Made by a program: the position numbers and the translations under genes. A DNA stretch of 5,729 bases, from assembly GCA_010024485.1 (NCBI GenBank), contig RGGX01000084.1, forward strand, positions 1 to 5,729. The letters are read 5' to 3'. This stretch comes from Actinomycetota bacterium. Lineage in GTDB: Bacteria; Actinomycetota; Acidimicrobiia; Acidimicrobiales; Ilumatobacteraceae. This document shows positions 1-5,552 of the stretch, one piece after another (positions within the stretch are counted from its first letter, which is position 1; the number at the start of each line of letters is the position of its first letter). The notes below the pieces were generated by a model. It searched no databases. It was not told the DNA's origin and worked only from the letters and a program-made list of their open reading frames with translations.

Positions 1-708
1 GCTTCGAAGGGGATCGGCCGCGCGATGGCGGCTTCGATGGCGGAGGCCGGGGCCAAGGTGATGATGTCCTCGCGCAAGCAGGATCAACTCGAGGAGGCGG
101 CCGCGACGATCGACGGTGAGACCGCGGTCTTCGCCGCCAACGCCGGTGATGTCGCTGCGGGTGAGGCCTGTGTGCAGGCCACGCTCGACCACTTCGGCGG
201 GCTCGACATCCTGGTGAACAACGCTGCCACCAACCCGTACTACGGCCCGGTCCTCGGGGTCGACGAGGGGCGTTTCGACAAGACCTTTCAGGTGAACCTG
301 AGGGGACCGGTGTTCTGGTCGGCGGTGGCCCATCGGCTCGCCTTCGCCGAGCGACCGGGGGTCATCATCAATGTGGCCTCGGTGGGTGGTCTCCGCGCCG
401 AGGGCGCGCTCGGGGTCTACAACCTGACCAAGGCGGCGCTCATCCATCTCACCCGTCAGCTCGCGGGCGAGATCGGGCCGACCCGGGTGGTGGGGATCGC
501 CCCCGGTCTGGTCACCACCGACTTCGCCTCGGTGCTGGTGGAGAACTTCGGTGACCGGTTGGCCGCCGAACTGCCGACGAAACGGCTGGGGGCTCCCGAG
601 GACATCGCCAACCTCGCGACCTTCCTCGCCTCGGACCGCGCGTCGTGGATCACCGGGGAGACCTACGTGATCGACGGTGGGGCCGGCGTCCGCGGAGCGG
701 CCGGCTGA
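1..708 (+). CDS. SDR-family NAD(P)-dependent oxidoreductase, 5'-truncated by window edge
   Basis: Classical short-chain dehydrogenase/reductase, a soluble Rossmann-fold enzyme that interconverts an alcohol and a ketone with NAD(P)H; its substrate cannot be read from the sequence. The reading frame is open from base 1, and its first residues (ASKGIG) are the end of the TGxxxGIG cofactor loop, so roughly 10-20 N-terminal residues lie outside the window; the ATG at 25 is internal and not the true start. Counting from base 1: R25 after the second strand (SSRK) suggests NADP(H) preference, NNAA is at 73-76, and the catalytic Ser127, Tyr140 and Lys144 have canonical spacing (S-x12-Y-x3-K). A PG motif and the usual C-terminal ITGETYVIDGG segment follow. 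The NAATNP and SSRK segments resemble DHRS4/FabG-like members. It ends only 2 bases before the stop of convergent menE. No specific role in menaquinone synthesis can be inferred from adjacency alone. Confidence 0.93.
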   Translation, partial: ASKGIGRAMAASMAEAGAKVMMSSRKQDQLEEAAATIDGETAVFAANAGDVAAGEACVQATLDHFGGLDILVNNAATNPYYGPVLGVDEGRFDKTFQVNLRGPVFWSAVAHRLAFAERPGVIINVASVGGLRAEGALGVYNLTKAALIHLTRQLAGEIGPTRVVGIAPGLVTTDFASVLVENFGDRLAAELPTKRLGAPEDIANLATFLASDRASWITGETYVIDGGAGVRGAAG

Positions 709-710
709 GG

Positions 711-1802
711 TCAGCGGAGCAGGTCCCGGCGGACCTTGCCGAGCGCGGTCCGCTCGATCTCGTCGACCCGCACGATCTCTCGGGGGGCCGCCCACGGCGG
801 GAGGGTGGCGCGGACATGGTCGCGCACCTCGTCGAGGGTGAGGTCGTCGCGCTCGGTGACGATCCGCGCGACGACGACGGATCCCCATTCGGGATCCTCG
901 ACGCCGACGACGGCGGCATCGACGATGTCGGGGTGGCCGAGCAGGACCTGTTCGACGGGTTCCGGCCAGACCTTCTCACCGCCGGTGACGATCATGTCGC
1001 CGCGACGGCCGGCCACTGAGAGGCGTCCGTCCGTCCCGATCGATCCGAGGTCGCCGGTGGGGAGCCAGCCCTCGACGAACGGGTCGGGTCCGTCCCGGTA
1101 GCCGCGCATCAGCATCGGTCCCCGCACCCACACCTCGTCGTCTCGGATGTCGAGCTCGACCCCGTCGAGCGGGAGCCCGTCGTAGACCACCCCGGATCCG
1201 GTCTCGGTCATCCCGTAGGTGGTGATGCAGTTCGACGGTCGATCGGCCGGTGGTCGGCCCCCGCCGAGCAGGACGGCGCGGTATCCGGAGACGTCGGTGC
1301 GTCTGAGCGCGGTGCCGACGAGGGAGGTGAGGGTCGCGTCGCTCGAGGCGACGACGTCGGCGTCGAATGCCGGGATCACGGTGAGTCGGGTCCCGAGGAC
1401 CAGGGCCCTGGTGACGACGGACAGGCCGCCGACGTGGGCGAGGGGGAGGCAGGCGAGCCAGTGGTCGTCGTCGGCGATGTCGAGGCGCGCGGCGACGGCG
1501 CGGGCTGAGGCGGCGATCGCCGTATGGGTGAGCACCGCGCCCTTCGGCTCCCCGGTGGAACCGCTGGTCGGCACCACGAGGGCGTCCCCGTCCTCCATCG
1601 GGCGGCCGCCGGAGGGATCAGCGGTCGTCCCCGAGGAGTCGATGACGGCAGCGGCGCCGAACCGACGCATGAGGTCGTGTCGAGCGGACACCGTGAGGCG
1701 TCCGTCGAGCACGAGGGCGGCGTCACCGGCGTCCCACACCGCCCTCAGGGCGTCGACGAGGGCCGGGCCGCCGGGGAGGTCGATGGCGATGAGCCGATTC
1801 AT
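711..1802 (-). CDS. menE: o-Succinylbenzoate-CoA ligase (MenE), short actinobacterial form
   Basis: An acyl-adenylating enzyme (ANL superfamily) that converts o-succinylbenzoate, ATP and CoA to OSB-CoA in the cytoplasm, before MenB closes the naphthoate ring. The 363-residue protein has all core motifs: P-loop TSGSTGEPKG at 79-88, PLAHVGG at 120-126, A5 motif YGMTETGSG at 196-204, A7 PTGDLG at 248-253, hinge GRRGDMIVTGGEKVWP at 265-280, and the adenylation lysine K356 in GKVRR. Its length is well below general acyl-CoA synthetases (about 500 residues) but matches the compact MenE of mycobacteria and relatives, which lacks much of the N-terminal subdomain. The ATG at 1802 is the only ATG in frame after the upstream stop at 1847-1845; no good ribosome binding site precedes it. 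Substrate assignment rests on length, motifs and the surrounding menA, menH, menD and menF. A different acyl-CoA ligase is unlikely. Confidence 0.92.
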   Translation of the reverse strand: MNRLIAIDLPGGPALVDALRAVWDAGDAALVLDGRLTVSARHDLMRRFGAAAVIDSSGTTADPSGGRPMEDGDALVVPTSGSTGEPKGAVLTHTAIAASARAVAARLDIADDDHWLACLPLAHVGGLSVVTRALVLGTRLTVIPAFDADVVASSDATLTSLVGTALRRTDVSGYRAVLLGGGRPPADRPSNCITTYGMTETGSGVVYDGLPLDGVELDIRDDEVWVRGPMLMRGYRDGPDPFVEGWLPTGDLGSIGTDGRLSVAGRRGDMIVTGGEKVWPEPVEQVLLGHPDIVDAAVVGVEDPEWGSVVVARIVTERDDLTLDEVRDHVRATLPPWAAPREIVRVDEIERTALGKVRRDLLR

Positions 1803-1856
1803 CGTCGCGCGAGCGCGGGTTGCCGCCGACCGTCCACGCCTCCATCATGGCCGGAC
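1803..1856. promoter_or_regulatory. Divergent intergenic region between menE and menA
   Basis: These 54 bases separate two head-to-head start codons and must hold both promoters or the 5' leaders of both transcripts, unless promoters lie inside the opposite gene. I see no strong Shine-Dalgarno sequence close to either start and no clear TANNNT -10 element. The best menA-side candidate is CATCAT at 1843-1848, which is weak. A GGAGG on the minus strand (around 1844-1839) is too far from the menE ATG to act as its ribosome binding site. The assignment is positional, not motif-based. Confidence 0.4.
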
Positions 1857-2777
1857 ATGAGCGACACCGCACCGACTCCGGCGGCCGAGGGCGATCTTCC
1901 GTCCGGCTGGCGACTCTGGATCCTCGGGTCGCGTCCCCGAACGTTGCCCGCCGCGGTGGTCCCGGTCGCCGTCGGGGCGGCGGCCGCCCGGGTGGCGGAT
2001 TCGAGCGACCGCTTCTCGTTCTCTGCCGTGGTGCTCGCCCTGGTGGTGAGCCTCGCCCTGCAGGTGGCGGTGAACTTCGCGAACGACTACAGCGACGGGG
2101 TTCGCGGCACCGATGATGATCGGGTCGGTCCGGTCCGTCTCGTGGCGTCGGGGGTGCCCGCGGGCAGGGTCAAGTGGGCGGCGTTGATCGCCTTCGGGTT
2201 CGCGGGGATGGCCGGGCTCGTGCTCGCCGTGACGGTGAGTTGGTGGCTGGTGCCGATCGGGGCGGTGTGTATGGCCGCCGGATGGGGGTACACGGGCGGT
2301 CCGGTTCCCTACGGCTATCTCGGGCTCGGGGAGGTCTTCGTCTTCGTGTTCTTCGGTCTGGTCGCGACGGTCGGCACGACGTTCGTCGCGGTCCGGTCGG
2401 TGACGGTGGTCAGCCTCATCGCCGGATGCGGGGTGGGGGCTCTCGCCTGCGCGCTGCTGGTGGTGAACAACCTTCGTGATCGGCCTCGTGACGCCGAGGT
2501 CGGCAAACGGACCCTGGCGGTGCGCCTCGGCGATCGGCGCACCCGCGCGCTCTACGCGATGCTGGTGCTCGGCGCTGCTCTCGCGGCTGTCGTCATCGCC
2601 GGATGGCATCCGGGCGCGCTCGCGGCGCTCATCGCGGTCCTGGTGGCTAGGGACCCGTTGCGTTCGGTCCGCGGGGGTGCCGCGGGCACCGAACTGATCC
2701 CCGTTCTCGGTGCCACCGGCCGGGTGCAGCTCGTCTACGGACTCGCGCTCACCATCGGTCTGCTCGCCGCGGGCTGA
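1857..2777 (+). CDS. menA: 1,4-Dihydroxy-2-naphthoate polyprenyltransferase (MenA)
   Basis: UbiA-superfamily integral membrane enzyme that joins a polyprenyl diphosphate to DHNA with loss of CO2, giving demethylmenaquinone in the cytoplasmic membrane. The protein has 306 residues, close to E. coli MenA (308). The N-terminal SRPRTLPAAVVPVAVG (25-40) is a typical MenA opening. The first Asp-rich motif is N73-F-A-N-D77-Y-S-D80-G and the second is NNLRDRPRD (204-212) followed by GKRTLAVRLG; these bind the Mg-diphosphate. About eight hydrophobic segments follow the family pattern (roughly 31-45, 53-72, 102-122, 124-141, 159-178, 184-203, 233-252, 256-270, 289-305). The frame is open upstream to base 1524, inside antisense menE, but family similarity begins just after the ATG at 1857, which is the chosen start. 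No clear ribosome binding site is seen. It ends 3 bases from the stop of convergent menH. Confidence 0.95.
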   Translation: MSDTAPTPAAEGDLPSGWRLWILGSRPRTLPAAVVPVAVGAAAARVADSSDRFSFSAVVLALVVSLALQVAVNFANDYSDGVRGTDDDRVGPVRLVASGVPAGRVKWAALIAFGFAGMAGLVLAVTVSWWLVPIGAVCMAAGWGYTGGPVPYGYLGLGEVFVFVFFGLVATVGTTFVAVRSVTVVSLIAGCGVGALACALLVVNNLRDRPRDAEVGKRTLAVRLGDRRTRALYAMLVLGAALAAVVIAGWHPGALAALIAVLVARDPLRSVRGGAAGTELIPVLGATGRVQLVYGLALTIGLLAAG

Positions 2778-2778
2778 G

Positions 2779-2797
2779 TCTCAGGCGTGACCTGAGA
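2779..2797. terminator. Candidate bidirectional hairpin at the menA/menH convergent junction
   Basis: A perfect 7-bp inverted repeat, TCTCAGG (2779-2785) and CCTGAGA (2791-2797), with a 5-base loop. It starts 1 base after the menA stop and includes the menH stop codon. A second, mutually exclusive dyad, CTGAG (2774-2778) and CTCAG (2780-2784), overlaps it and includes the menA stop. Neither is followed by a run of T on either strand, so a classical intrinsic terminator is not supported; a U-tract-less hairpin or an RNA-processing stop remains possible. The dyad is directly visible; its function is inferred. Confidence 0.35.
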
Positions 2798-3515
2798 GCC
2801 ACGCGGCCACCACCCGGGCGGTGTCGGCTGGCTGCTCGAGATGCAGGCTGTGCCCCGCGTTGTCGATCCGGCTTCGGACGGCACCGGGTATCGAGGAGGT
2901 CAACCGGTCGCCGATGGCGTCGAACTTCGTGTCATGGGCGCCGGTGACGACCAGGCACGGCGCGTCGATGGTCGACAGCCGCGGCCAGAGCGATTCCTGC
3001 GCTCCGGTGCCGGCGAGCCGGAGGCTCGTGGCGAGACCGGCCGGGGTGTTCGCGCGGCGGGAGGCCGTCACCTCCGGTGTGTCGGTGAGATGTGAGAAGA
3101 GGGGGCCGGCGAGCCATTCATCGAGGAAGGCGTCGAGGCCGATCTGCTCGATCCGGTCGGCGAGACGGTCGTCGTCGTCGCGTCGGCGAGCCCGTTCGTC
3201 ATCGTTGTCGATCCCGGCGGTGGTGCTGAGCAGCGCGAGCCCGTCCACCATCTCCGGTCGGTGGACGGCCAGGTGGAGCGCCTGCCGGCCACCGAGGGAG
3301 TATCCGAGCCACACCGCTCGACCGTGACGTTCGGCGAGCGCGTCGGCACCGGAGACGAGGTCGAGGGCCTCGTCGCTTCGGCTGCCGTGGCCGGCGAGGT
3401 CGGCGCAGATCGTCTCGATGCCCGGCGCCAGTTCGTTGATCCGGCTCGCGAGGTCATCCATCGCCGCCGCTGACTGCGTGAACCCGTGAAGGAGGACGAG
3501 TCGCTCGGGGATCAT
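2781..3515 (-). CDS. menH: 2-Succinyl-6-hydroxy-2,4-cyclohexadiene-1-carboxylate synthase (MenH), alpha/beta hydrolase fold
   Basis: Cytoplasmic alpha/beta-fold enzyme that removes pyruvate from SEPHCHC (the MenD product) to give SHCHC. With the start at 3515 the protein has 244 residues, near E. coli MenH (252). Seen: oxyanion-loop HGFTQ at 10-14, the MenH-typical nucleophile elbow GYSLGGR at 71-77 with Ser73, Asp195 in GAHD, and His222 in NAGHSLHLE, a complete Ser-Asp-His triad. The cap region contains FLDEWLAGPLF (130-140) and SRRAN (152-156), matching the W...P.F and R.N pattern of MenH. The open frame extends upstream to 3734, but that part lies wholly inside the FrnE-like gene in another frame, and similarity starts at MIPERLVLLHG. 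The start ATG overlaps the upstream TGA as ATGA, pointing to translational coupling and one transcript. A generic hydrolase is the alternative, but GYSLGGR and gene context make MenH strongly preferred. Confidence 0.9.
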   Translation of the reverse strand: MIPERLVLLHGFTQSAAAMDDLASRINELAPGIETICADLAGHGSRSDEALDLVSGADALAERHGRAVWLGYSLGGRQALHLAVHRPEMVDGLALLSTTAGIDNDDERARRRDDDDRLADRIEQIGLDAFLDEWLAGPLFSHLTDTPEVTASRRANTPAGLATSLRLAGTGAQESLWPRLSTIDAPCLVVTGAHDTKFDAIGDRLTSSIPGAVRSRIDNAGHSLHLEQPADTARVVAAWLSGHA

Positions 3516-4174
3516 CGGCGCTCGGCGAGTCGTCGAAGCACGCGTTCGAAGGTCTCCACATCCTGGGCGCCGGGTATCGCCCAGCGTCCGTCGATGACGA
3601 AGGTGGGGACCGCGGAGATGCCGTGCTCGCCGGCGCGCTCGATCTCCGCTGCGACCTCCTCGTTGCCGGCGCCGCTCTCGAGGAACTCGCGGGTGGCCGT
3701 CGGGTCGACACCCACCTCGGCGAGGAGCGCGCACAGGCGCTCCGGGTCACCGATGTCGTCCCCCTCGGTGAAGTAGGCCCGCATGAGCCGGTCCTGGACC
3801 GTCGGCTGGTCGGCCGGGCAGGCCTCGGTGGAGGCCCACCACGCGAGGCGGTGGGCGAGGATCGTGTTGGCCCGGAGGGCTCGGTCGAGGCGCATATCGA
3901 TCCCGTCCTCGGTCGCGGCTGCGGTGATCCGCTCGATGACCCGCGAGGCCTGCTCGGGTCCGCCGAACTTCCGCGCGTACGACTCGGTCACCGGTTCTGT
4001 CACGCCGGGTCGGGCGGTCGGATCGAGTTGGTAGGCGCGGTAGGTGACGTCGACGGCGATGTCGTCGCCGAGGAGCTCGACGGCGCGATCGAACCGCGTC
4101 TTGCCGATGTAGCACCAGGGGCAGATCACATCGGACCAGATCTCGATCTGGAGCGGTGTGGAGGTCTCCGACAT
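3512..4174 (-). CDS. FrnE-like DsbA-family thiol-disulfide oxidoreductase
   Basis: Thioredoxin-fold protein of the DsbA/FrnE (2-hydroxychromene-2-carboxylate isomerase-like) group, 220 residues, the usual size. The redox motif C18-P-W-C21 sits in IWSDVICPWCYIGK (12-25), helical insertion sequence follows, and the cis-proline loop is AVPTFVIDG with Pro190, then an IPGAQ segment typical of FrnE proteins. There is no signal peptide or membrane segment, so a cytoplasmic location is inferred, unlike periplasmic DsbA. The substrate is unknown; FrnE was named from a frenolicin polyketide cluster, and other members have been linked to oxidative stress. It is the first gene of a two-gene unit with menH (4-base ATGA overlap). 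The ATG at 4174 is chosen because similarity begins within ten residues and a -10-like TAGGGT lies just upstream; the same bases (AGGG, 7 bases from the ATG) could instead be a ribosome binding site. Confidence 0.9.
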   Translation of the reverse strand: MSETSTPLQIEIWSDVICPWCYIGKTRFDRAVELLGDDIAVDVTYRAYQLDPTARPGVTEPVTESYARKFGGPEQASRVIERITAAATEDGIDMRLDRALRANTILAHRLAWWASTEACPADQPTVQDRLMRAYFTEGDDIGDPERLCALLAEVGVDPTATREFLESGAGNEEVAAEIERAGEHGISAVPTFVIDGRWAIPGAQDVETFERVLRRLAERR

Positions 4175-4180
4175 GTCACA

Positions 4181-4186
4181 ACCCTA
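4181..4186 (-). promoter_or_regulatory. Candidate -10 element (TAGGGT) for a leaderless FrnE-menH transcript
   Basis: Read on the minus strand, TAGGGT fits the actinobacterial TANNNT -10 consensus and is separated from the ATG at 4174 by 6 bases, which would place the transcription start on the A of the start codon. No clear -35 box is seen. The AGGG within it could alternatively act as a Shine-Dalgarno sequence, and the two readings exclude each other. Position and sequence are seen; promoter function is inferred. Confidence 0.4.
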
Positions 4187-4193
4187 CGTGTGC

Positions 4194-4217
4194 CCCGGAA
4201 CGGACGTATCGTCCGGG
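4194..4217. promoter_or_regulatory. Overlapping inverted repeats in the frnE-like/menD divergent region, possible operator
   Basis: Two dyads overlap within the 45-base intergenic gap: CGGACG (4201-4206) and CGTCCG (4210-4215) around a TAT centre, and CCCGGA (4194-4199) and TCCGGG (4212-4217) around a 12-base spacer. The first encloses the candidate menD -10 box, where a bound repressor would block transcription. In GC-rich DNA 6-bp dyads also arise by chance. I do not recognise a named operator. Confidence 0.3.
4207..4212 (+). promoter_or_regulatory. Candidate -10 element (TATCGT) for a leaderless menD transcript
   Basis: TATCGT fits the TANNNT consensus and ends 7 bases before the menD ATG at 4220, so transcription would begin at or within a base of the start codon. 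No Shine-Dalgarno sequence is present between it and the ATG, consistent with leaderless initiation, which is common in actinobacteria. No convincing -35 box is seen. Confidence 0.4.
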
Positions 4218-4219
4218 CC

Positions 4220-5257
4220 ATGTCGGCGAACGCGACCTTCTGCGCGACCCTGGTCGACGAGTGGGTGGTGCGCGGTCTCGAGCACGCCGTGATCGCGCCG
4301 GGTTCGCGGAGTACGCCGCTCGCGCTCGCGCTCCGAGCTGACGATCGGGTGACCTGCCACACGGTCCTCGACGAGCGCTCGGCTGCGTTCGTGGCCCTCG
4401 GCCTCGCCGCCGATGGTGGGGTGTCGCTGGTGTTGTGCACGAGCGGTACGGCTGCTGTCAATCTGCATCCGGCGGTGGTCGAGGCGGGGCTCTCCGACCT
4501 CGCGGTGCTGGTGTGCACCGCCGATCGGCCTCCGGAGCTCCGTGGGGTGGGTGCCCCGCAGACCATCGATCAGATCGACCTGTTCGGCTCCGCGGTCCGC
4601 TGGTCGGTCGACGCTCCGGTCCCCGACGACTCCGATCCCGCCGGCTGGCGGGAACTGGCTCGTCGCTGCATCCATACCGCCTCGGGGCTTCATGGCGGTC
4701 GGCCGGGTCCGGTGCAGGTCAATCTGCCGTTCCGGGAGCCTCTGGTCGGGCCGGCCGGTCCGCTGCCGGTGTCGGGGCCCGCGACCGAGGGTGCGGCGCC
4801 GGTCGGTCGGGCCCCCGAGGAGGTGCCCGACGGTCTGCTCGAGGGTCGCGGTCTGGTCATCGTCGGCGGTCGTCACGGGTGTGAGTCAGCCGACATCCTC
4901 CGCTGCGCCGATCGGCTCGGTTGGCCGGTGCTGGCCGATCCGACCTCCGGTCTCCGCGGTGAGCGGGGTGTGATCAGCACCGCCGATGCGATCGTGCGCA
5001 GCGCGATGTTCGCCTCGGGGCTCGTCTGGTGGTGTCGTCCTCGATGCCGGTGCGGGATCTGGAGTGGTTCGGTGGCCCTGACGCGCGGGCCCATTCGAAC
5101 CGGGGGGCGAACGGGATCGACGGTGTCGTGTCGACCGCCCTCGGGATCGCGCTCCGTGGGGCGCCGACGGTGGCCCTGGTCGGCGACCTGGCCTTCGTGC
5201 ACGACGCGAACGCCCTCTGGACGGTCATGGCGCGCGGGGTCGACCTGCGCGTGGTGA
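4220..5257 (+). CDS. MenD N-terminal fragment as it would be translated (chimeric tail)
   Basis: The ATG at 4220 opens a frame of 345 codons that stops at 5255-5257. Residues 1 to about 266 are genuine MenD (substrate and pyrimidine-side half of the active site, Glu52 present), ending in STADAIVRSAMFASG. After that the frame runs out of register through the C-terminal coding region and gives a Trp/Arg/Cys-rich tail with no MenD similarity. A product of this frame would lack the thiamine-diphosphate diphosphate-binding motif and should be inactive. The start is supported by MenD similarity from about residue 6 (FCATLVDEWVVRG) and by the -10-like box just upstream. Confidence 0.6.
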   Translation: MSANATFCATLVDEWVVRGLEHAVIAPGSRSTPLALALRADDRVTCHTVLDERSAAFVALGLAADGGVSLVLCTSGTAAVNLHPAVVEAGLSDLAVLVCTADRPPELRGVGAPQTIDQIDLFGSAVRWSVDAPVPDDSDPAGWRELARRCIHTASGLHGGRPGPVQVNLPFREPLVGPAGPLPVSGPATEGAAPVGRAPEEVPDGLLEGRGLVIVGGRHGCESADILRCADRLGWPVLADPTSGLRGERGVISTADAIVRSAMFASGLVWWCRPRCRCGIWSGSVALTRGPIRTGGRTGSTVSCRPPSGSRSVGRRRWPWSATWPSCTTRTPSGRSWRAGSTCAW

Positions 5258-5550
5258 TCGTCGACAACGACGGTGGCGGCATCTTCTCGTTCCTGCCGCA
5301 GGCGGTCGAGCCCGGTGGTGCCGTCTTCGAGGATCTCTTCGGGACACCGCACGGTGCCGATGTGCTGGCCCTCGCCGCGGCCTTCGGTGTGCCGGGGGTC
5401 GAGGTCGGCTCCGTCGATGAGTTCCGTGAGGCGATCCGCCTCCCGGGCCCCCGGGTCATCCGGGTGGTCTCCGATCGTTCCGGCAATGTCGCCGTGCACG
5501 AGCGTCTCCATGCGGCCGCGGTGGTCGCGGTCGACGCGCTCGCGGGCTGA
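5029..5550 (+). CDS. MenD C-terminal fragment (ThDP diphosphate-binding domain)
   Basis: The open frame from a GTG at 5029 encodes the last roughly 173 residues of MenD, with SSSMPVRDLEW, NRGANGIDGVVS, the GD...DND cofactor motif (GDLAFVHDAN to VDNDGGGIFSF) and FGTPHGADV. True similarity starts slightly before the GTG, at about 5020, so the GTG is an internal codon of the ancestral gene and not a real start; no ribosome binding site precedes it. It overlaps the out-of-frame tail of the N-terminal fragment by 229 bases. Independent translation is unlikely. It ends 2 bases before the convergent isochorismate synthase stop. Confidence 0.55.
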   Translation: MVSSSMPVRDLEWFGGPDARAHSNRGANGIDGVVSTALGIALRGAPTVALVGDLAFVHDANALWTVMARGVDLRVVIVDNDGGGIFSFLPQAVEPGGAVFEDLFGTPHGADVLALAAAFGVPGVEVGSVDEFREAIRLPGPRVIRVVSDRSGNVAVHERLHAAAVVAVDALAG

Positions 5551-5552
5551 GA

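Larger units (their letters stand above)
4220..5550 (+). pseudogene. menD: SEPHCHC synthase (MenD), interrupted: internal deletion plus frameshift
   Basis: MenD is the thiamine-diphosphate enzyme that decarboxylates 2-oxoglutarate and adds the succinyl unit to isochorismate. Here the gene is in two frames. From the ATG at 4220 about 266 codons encode the N-terminal pyrimidine-binding domain and the start of the central domain: APGSRSTPLA at 26-35 with S29-R30, catalytic Glu52 in LDERSAAF, then SGTAAVN, ADRPPELR and QTIDQIDLFG. From about 5020 the similarity continues in the frame one base lower, beginning RLVVSSSMPVRD and followed by NRGANGIDG, GDLAFVHDAN and VDNDGGGIFSFLPQ, the cofactor diphosphate-binding domain, ending at 5550. 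Together these give about 442 codons, against about 555 in E. coli and mycobacterial MenD. The gap corresponds to the rest of the central domain and the start of the C-terminal domain, including the region equivalent to E. coli K292-R293. Both flanks look otherwise intact. The break could be a real mutation or an assembly error. Confidence 0.85.

Noticed and set aside
1845..2609. Long minus-strand open frame (254 codons) opposite menA
   Set aside because: It mirrors the codons of menA; the translation is His/Arg/Pro-rich with no domain, typical of antisense open frames in GC-rich DNA.
3170..3210. GTC/GTCGTC triplet run inside menH
   Set aside because: It encodes an Asp/Arg-rich stretch of the cap domain (about residues 103-117) where MenH proteins normally have a charged segment; too short and imperfect to be a meaningful repeat.
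3516..3734. N-terminal extension of menH to 3734
   Set aside because: The added residues are Arg-rich, unlike any hydrolase N-terminus, and lie inside the FrnE-like gene in another frame; the ATGA overlap gives a better start.
3623..4219. Upstream extension of the menD frame (nearly 200 codons before the ATG at 4220)
   Set aside because: It runs antisense through the FrnE-like gene; MenD similarity begins only after the ATG at 4220 and the length then fits the family N-terminus.
4184..4876. Minus-strand open frame (230 codons) opposite menD
   Set aside because: Low-complexity Arg/Thr/His-rich translation with no recognisable fold, fully antisense to well-supported MenD codons.
5005..5035. 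Programmed ribosomal frameshift in menD
   Set aside because: No slippery heptamer or downstream structure stands out, and a frameshift alone would not restore the roughly 110 residues that are missing.
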